Shown here piece after piece: positions 10,202 through 15,000 of a stretch of 15,000 bases of DNA. The stretch is from Stramonita haemastoma (Eukaryota; Mollusca; Gastropoda; Neogastropoda; Muricidae). The translations under genes and the position numbers were made by a program. The notes under the pieces were generated by a model. It was not told where the DNA came from and ran no database searches. It worked only from the letters and a program-made list of their open reading frames with translations. Position 1 is the first letter of the stretch. Each line of letters starts with the position of its first letter. The stretch lies in contig CM060328.1 in the NCBI GenBank assembly GCA_030674155.1, positions 31,921,748-31,936,747 on the forward strand. Reading direction: 5' to 3'.

Positions 10202-10776
10202 CTGAGAAACAAAAAAGAAAATAAAAGGGAAATCAGTTACCAGAGAATATTAAAAACGAGGTTGTTAAAAGTCATAAATTCAAGGCAATTTAGAAACATT
10301 CTCAATTTGTATGTTATCAAAATTAAAACAAAACACAAAACATTATTACTAGCTCCACCCCCCCCCCCCCACAAAAAAACAGTCCTAAAGCAGAACACAC
10401 AAAAGCTCCACCGAACCAGAACAGCCTCCCTACTTCCCCTCTCTAAAAAATGTCCACCCCACAAAAACAAAGTTTCAGTAACTTTTTCGAAAACAGAGAA
10501 TAAACAACTAAAGTGTATAATTTTATGGAGGGCATGAGAAATTGACCGCTGATATTGAAGTACAACAGTGTTAATCATCAAAGCTAAAATCCCTCTTTCC
10601 AATTAGTTCTGGATGTTAATAAGATTCTGTTTCTTTAATATTTTTGTAAATATACTCAAATAATGAAGTATTAATACATGATAATAAAACGGTTTTCACT
10701 TCAGAATAATCATGCAACATTAAGGTCTTTAATTTTATGTGATATTAGATATGAAAAAGTGCATGGATCCTTCTAA
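10202..10776. other. TM6-TM7 intron, TM7-side part; no gene
   Basis: AT-rich sequence with a C run at about 10358-10370. It ends in the polypyrimidine tract and acceptor of the TM7 exon on the minus strand. Open frames on both strands over the C run are not protein-like. Confidence 0.5.
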
Positions 10777-10808
10777 GTATGAGTGAGTGAGTGAGTGAGT
10801 GAGTGAGT

Positions 10809-10898
<90 letters not shown>
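10777..10898. repeat. Compound microsatellite (GAGT)n(GA)n(GT)n
   Basis: GAGT units run to about 10813, then GA to about 10856, then (GT)21 at 10857-10898, with diffuse GT-rich sequence to about 10990. It lies in the intron between the TM6 and TM7 exons. On the transcript strand the GT part reads (AC)n, complementary to the (TG)n upstream of the TM6 exon. Confidence 0.95.
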
Positions 10899-10905
<7 letters not shown>

Positions 10906-11092
10906 TTTGTGAGTGTTTATGATTGTATATGTATGTGCGTGCGTACAAGCGTGAAAACTCGCGGGTGTAGGTACGTGTGCGCCAGTGTGTATGCTTGTAC
11001 TCTCAGATATCATCATTTTATTACAGACAAGAGCAGAAATTGATATGTCTTATATCAATATCATTTATACACAACAAACAATATCAACATAC

Positions 11093-11156
11093 CTGTCAAA
11101 CCAGTACCATGCTGATATGACGAAATATGGAGTCCAGCACAAGATGAAAGCGCCAA
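11093..11156 (-). CDS. GnRHR: GnRH/AKH-type GPCR, internal exon encoding TM6
   Basis: A 64-nt exon lies between a 3' splice site (TTTCAG, 11162-11157) and a donor GTATGT (11092-11087). It enters in phase 1 with TT, encodes 20 full codons (GAFILCWTPYFVISAWYWFD), and leaves in phase 2 with AG. The AG joins the A at the start of the next exon to give Arg. CWTPYF is the CWxP toggle motif of class A GPCR helix 6. The following WYWFD is characteristic of the gonadotropin-releasing hormone / adipokinetic hormone receptor group rather than corazonin or vasopressin receptors. The protein would sit in the plasma membrane and couple a neuropeptide signal to a G protein; ligand and G-protein class cannot be read from here. 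The next exon in the chain is 891 nt away. Its 3' splice site abuts a long TG tract, described separately. Upstream exons were not found. Confidence in the exon is high; family assignment is from memory of conserved motifs. Confidence 0.85.
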
Positions 11157-11309
<153 letters not shown>

Positions 11310-11648
11310 ATAATGACCTATCGAGTATGATAAAAATCACACTGAAATATAACAGCATATATTTTCTGAAAAATACGCAAAGAAAAATATAAAAACATTA
11401 CCATATAAAACTCACTAAATTTCGATGTATTTACACACCATGGTTTTCTAACTTCAAGCAACTTTGGGCGGATAGAGGAAACTCGGAAAAAGAAATGGAA
11501 GCATAGACAGCTCCATGTATCTTGCATCTGCAAAACCACTCCATCTCCATCTGTAGCTCTTTAACACACCCCAGACGACATTTTGATTACTGAACCCTTG
11601 TGTGGGAAGGGTCACGAGGTAGACGAACCTATCTCAGCGTGAAGCAGG

Positions 11649-11676
11649 TCTGTCTGTCTGTATGTATGTATGTATG
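11649..11676. repeat. (TCTG)n(TATG)n microsatellite
   Basis: A short tetranucleotide array, TCTG units followed by TATG units. Confidence 0.9.
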
Positions 11677-11697
11677 CACTTTTAGAAAGTCGGTTGA

Positions 11698-12122
11698 GGT
11701 GAGCCTAGCCGTCAAATAGGTGGTCTAGAGGTAACGCACCTGCCTAGAAAGCGAAAAGTCCGGGTCGGATGTGTGCGGTGGTTCCAACCCCTTTCGGGCC
11801 CAAAACTTGTTCCCCTCCCATCCATTAGATTATTAGTGATGGCTAGAGTGCTAGTCTTTCGGATGAGACGATAAACCGAGATCCCGTGAGTTGAACAACA
11901 TTATTTAGTGTACGTAAAAGAATCCACGGCAACAATAGAGTTGTTCCTGGCCAAACATTATGTAGAGAAAGCCAGTCTGATAGGAAAACAAATACAGTCG
12001 TAGACAGGAAAAGAAAAAAAAAGATAATGGGTGGCACTGCTCTTGTGGCCACGCGCTCTCTGCGGGGAGAGCGACCCGAATTTCATGCAGAGATATTTGC
12101 CGTGACTTAAAGTGGTGTAAAA
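11698..12122 (+). mobile_element. SINE, near full length, CGGATGAGAC-core family
   Basis: A tRNA-like head (TGGTCTAGAGGTAACGC; box-B-like GGTGGTTCCAACCC) is followed by the core TTTCGGATGAGACGATAAAC...ATCCCGTG. The body then has AAAAGAATCCACGGCAACAA, GGGTGGCACTG and GCGGGGAGAGCGACCCGAAT. I recognise this body as a common gastropod repeat; I give no database name. It lies in an upstream intron, opposite to the receptor gene. Confidence 0.7.
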
Positions 12123-12311
12123 TGTTTAAAAAAAGATGGAGTAGTGCTTTCTTGTTCTTCTTCTCGTTCTTCTTCTGCTAGAGCTTCAAGATTTACCAGT
12201 GGTGAGATATTTGAGTATGCGACTGATTTTGCCTAACATTACGGAAGCCGCATTTCCAGTTGAGGGACAGTGTGTAAACACAACACAAATGTATATACAT
12301 TAAAAAAACAA

Positions 12312-12572
12312 CAACACATTTTGTCATCCACTCCCACCAGCACGCAATAGCCAACTTTTCCAAAAGGTGGAACATGTTTTGACATGTAGGAAAGATGTTC
12401 TGCGTTTATTCGGACAAGGGACCTCAGTTTATAGACTCACCTGCACTTTAAGAGGAGTGGAGTCGGTACTGCTGTTAACTCTAGGGGGAAAAAATCCCCT
12501 CAAACGGGTGACTGCAAACCGGGTCGTCGGATCGCAAGTTTAAAGCTCTAACCACTAGGCTATCCCATCTCA
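12312..12572 (-). mobile_element. SINE, TAGCCTAGTGG head with shared body
   Basis: Read on the minus strand it starts AGATGGGATAGCCTAGTGGT, passes AGAGTTAACAGCAGT, a degraded core (GTGAGTCTATAAACTGAGGT) and CGCAGAACATCTT, and ends with GGTGGGAGTGGATGACAAA. The body matches the copies at 13037-13290 (minus) and 13725-13950 (plus). It is quite diverged, so old. Confidence 0.65.
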
Positions 12573-12644
12573 CGAAGATAATTATGTTCTAACAGTAACT
12601 GAGCGTGTAGATTCGTGTCTCTAAAAAAGTATCCGTTACAATGG

Positions 12645-12647
<3 letters not shown>

Positions 12648-12733
<86 letters not shown>
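12648..12733. repeat. (TA)n microsatellite
   Basis: An uninterrupted TA array directly abutting the next interspersed repeat. Confidence 0.95.
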
Positions 12734-12736
<3 letters not shown>

Positions 12737-13030
12737 TAGGCACTCATCAGTCTCGGAAGACTATGGAGTTGCGCTCTAGTGTTTAGAGCGCAAAGCCTGG
12801 GCAAGTATGTATGGAGGGCAAGCTGTTACCCATGCAGCAGACCCCCCCTCTCCACGGCACTGGAATGATCCATTGGAAGGGCATTGACCGATACGAATGG
12901 TTCCAGTACCGTCGCAGGAGCCACCAGAACGTTGCCATATACCTACAGCCCCGAGCCGCTCTGGGACTCGGACTCCCCGATTTTTCCTCAGGGATGGTGT
13001 CTAAACACGACACTTGTGTGCATGCTGGTT
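12734..13030. repeat. Unnamed interspersed repeat with terminal hairpins
   Basis: A GC-richer block begins CACTCATCAGTCTCGGAAGA. It has a 5-bp stem (AGTCT/AGACT, 12749-12762) and a perfect 10-bp stem with a 5-base loop (12769-12793). Open frames on both strands lack recognisable domains. I think it is dispersed because its opening resembles repeats I recall from other invertebrates; that is not verified. Confidence 0.4.
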
Positions 13031-13036
13031 TGTTAT

Positions 13037-13290
13037 AATTTTGTCATCCGCTCCTACCGGCACACGATGGCCTACTCTTCCGAAAGGTGGAACGGGGTTT
13101 TAACGTGTGCGCAAGATGTTCTGCGTGCATTCGCACACGGGGCCCCGGTTTCGAGTCTCATCCGAATGACTTTGACATTCAGTTCGATTTTTTCCTCAAA
13201 CTGGGAAGAAAGTGCGAAGCTGGGTACGAACCCAGAAACTCACGATTTACATATTAGCAGGCGAACGTCTTAACCATCCTGCCACCGTCC
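13037..13290 (-). mobile_element. SINE, different tRNA-like head on the shared body
   Basis: Read on the minus strand the head is GGACGGTGGCAGGATGGTTA with a box-B-like GGGTTCGTACCCAG. It is then joined to ATTCGGATGAGACTCGAAAC, GGGGCCCCGTGTGCG, CGCAGAACATCTTGCGCAC and the GAGCGGATGACAAA end. The body is the same as in the copies at 12312-12572 and 13725-13950, but the head is not. Confidence 0.65.
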
Positions 13291-13294
13291 TTCC

Positions 13295-13528
<234 letters not shown>

Positions 13529-13724
13529 CACTTAGGGATAGTATTAGCCGGTGGGAACAGATGACATTTACAAAACTGCATACACACAGGGACTGGATGT
13601 AAAAAAGCATATGATTGCTTATTTCATTATCCTCGATAAAAAAAAGTAAATAAATAAATGAATAATAGTACTGGATCCACTCTGCTTAAAACCCCAAGCT
13701 TTTAGACCAGAAAAAGGGGTGGAA

Positions 13725-13950
13725 TTTTCAGGTGGTTAGAGCGTTGCATCCACGATCTGACGGCTCGGGTTTGAGCCACAACCGAAGCACCAGTTTAAAG
13801 GAATTTTACCCTGGAGTTAACAACAGTGTTTGATTCCACTCCCCCAAGAGTCCTTCGGGTGAGACTGTAAACCGAGGCCCCGTGTGTGAACACACGCAGA
13901 ACATCTGGCGCACTTGTTAAAACCCATTTTGCCTTGTGGATAAGTAATCT
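13725..13950 (+). mobile_element. SINE, TAGCCTAGTGG-type head with shared body
   Basis: The head GGTGGTTAGAGCGTTG, GATCTGACGG and GGGTTTGAGCC is followed by AGTTTAAAGGAATTTTACCC, the core TTCGGGTGAGACTGTAAACC, GAGGCCCCGTGTG, CACGCAGAACATCTGGCGCA and a partial end. It is the plus-oriented counterpart of the minus-oriented copies at 12312 and 13037. Confidence 0.65.
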
Positions 13951-14588
13951 AATTTGTACCGGTAAGAATGGGTGACAAAAGTTAAAAAAAAAAACAGTAT
14001 GTAAACTGGTGTCTTGTGTAGGCAACATCCCCGAAGTCAGAATCCAGCTACCTAAATAGTTGATAAATATGATCGCACACTAAAAATCTTACCATTGGTA
14101 AACCTTGGAGCTGTAGCCGAGGAAGAAAAATACAAAAAAAAGAAGTCAGGTCGAATCAGATTCAGTACAGAACTGACCATGTTTACCAGAAGTTATGTTT
14201 GCTATTCGTTTCCTTTCAAGTGTAGATTTTCTACCAGAATGAATGCATAAACCAGTTATTTTGGAAAAAAATTGAAAAAAAGTTTCAGAGAATGCATGAG
14301 CTTACGTTTGTTGAGAAAACAACATTAACCAATAATCATATTTTCAGACATGAAATGTTGAAAGACAAAACGAATACAAAAAAAAAATAGTAGTGTGTAA
14401 CCCCCCACCCCTCCCACGATTCTAAAAATCATTTATGTTAAAAGCCGTCAATGCAAAAATGGGGAAAATAATTATATAGAAATGTCTGTAGAGAACAGAA
14501 ATAGGATTTCAATGAGCCCTGTTTCTGGGGTGGTCCATTATCCTTGTAAGAGGCGGAGGAAGAAGCTGACAAGGCATCAGAACTTTTG
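13951..14588. other. Upstream intron or flank; no gene supported
   Basis: AT-rich with A runs and a C-rich patch at about 14401-14416. It holds one 18-nt stretch (14093-14110, minus) flanked by a strong acceptor and a donor, treated as a finding rather than an exon. Confidence 0.5.
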
Positions 14589-14742
14589 TGATGTAGCCAA
14601 TAAACGGTTGACAGAGTGAGGGGGAGTACTCATTATTTCTGATGTAGCCAATAAACGGTTTTACAGAGAAAGGGAATATACTCCACATTTCTGATACAGC
14701 CAGTAAACAGTTTACTTCGCAAGGGCAATAACTAACATTCAA
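14589..14742. repeat. 51-bp tandem repeat, three copies
   Basis: Copies begin at 14589, 14640 and 14692 with TGATGTAGCCAATAAACGGT (third copy TGATACAGCCAGTAAACAGT). The period of 51 keeps one minus-strand frame open, giving a 17-residue periodic peptide, but nothing else suggests coding. Confidence 0.85.
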
Positions 14743-15000
14743 CAGATTAATAGAATAATTGGATGCATGAACCTTATGTTTACTGATGATAACACGATGT
14801 TAATCTCATGTTGCACTAATTTAATGCTACTCTAGTCTAACATGACACTGCTGCTACAATAAATCTAATTTTATTACAATGTCATACCAGAAAGCTCAGA
14901 ACACAGGCAATCCAGTCATCTTTGATGTTAACACAGAATTTGGACAAGGCACAAGGAAAGTCAAATTTGGGGGCGCGGAGGAGGTGGGGGGTGGGGGTAG
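14743..15000. other. End of window; no gene supported
   Basis: AT-rich, then G-rich from about 14970. A minus-strand frame at about 14890-14970 has a coding-like look but no recognisable motif and only a mediocre donor. Confidence 0.4.

Noticed and set aside
11410..11490. A minus-strand stretch ending at GTGAGT, in phase with the TM6 exon, considered as the preceding exon
   Set aside because: The peptide (VRKPWCVNTSKF) lacks the basic and KM-type residues expected at the ICL3/TM6 boundary, and the intron would be barely 250 nt, most of it TG repeat.
14885..14985. A minus-strand frame with KFDFPCALSKFC and a possible donor GTATGA, considered as an upstream receptor exon
   Set aside because: No GPCR motif is recognisable, the donor is mediocre and no acceptor can be assigned before the window edge.

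Overview
This window looks like an animal nuclear genome, most likely a mollusc and probably a gastropod. It is AT-rich and full of microsatellites and minisatellites. It carries several tRNA-derived SINEs whose core (CGGATGAGAC...AAACCGAG...CCCGTG) I associate with gastropod genomes, and its coding exons are short, with textbook GT-AG splice sites. The species is an inference; no bacterial or viral gene organisation is visible.

The only gene I can support is the 3' part of a class A G-protein-coupled receptor on the minus strand. It is transcribed from high to low coordinates. Three exons chain with matching splice phase: a TM6 exon (11093-11156, CWTPYF motif), a TM7 exon (10113-10201, NPIVY motif) and a C-terminal tail exon. 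The TM6-loop-TM7 text (WYWFDR-ESA...[21 protein letters not shown]) is typical of the GnRH/adipokinetic hormone receptor group. TM1 to TM5 are not in the window and presumably lie beyond base 15000.

Two different exons can serve as the tail, and both accept the same phase-1 TM7 donor. Exon A (7427-7548) gives a short, strongly basic 39-residue tail. Exon B (from 3242 downwards) gives a cysteine-bearing tail beginning TFTIQFKRE. They look like homologous alternative last exons. Exon B reads 59 residues to a stop as written, but coding-like sequence continues to 2788 if two compensating single-base shifts are allowed.

The TM6 exon has an unusual 3' splice site. It is preceded by 137 nt of nearly pure (TG)n with no adenosine, so the branch point must lie at about -143 or beyond. 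A complementary (CA)n tract sits in the next intron, so the transcript could loop the exon out.

The rest is non-coding by my reading. 1-2106 holds a compound AC/AT/AG microsatellite, a 65-bp tandem repeat and a 28-bp minisatellite. 3243-7426 is mostly unique sequence with one AC array. 7549-10112 is the TM7-to-A intron, with SINEs, a 24-bp tandem repeat and decayed simple sequence. 11300-15000 is upstream intron dense with SINE copies, long AT arrays, a hairpin-bearing repeat and a 51-bp tandem repeat.
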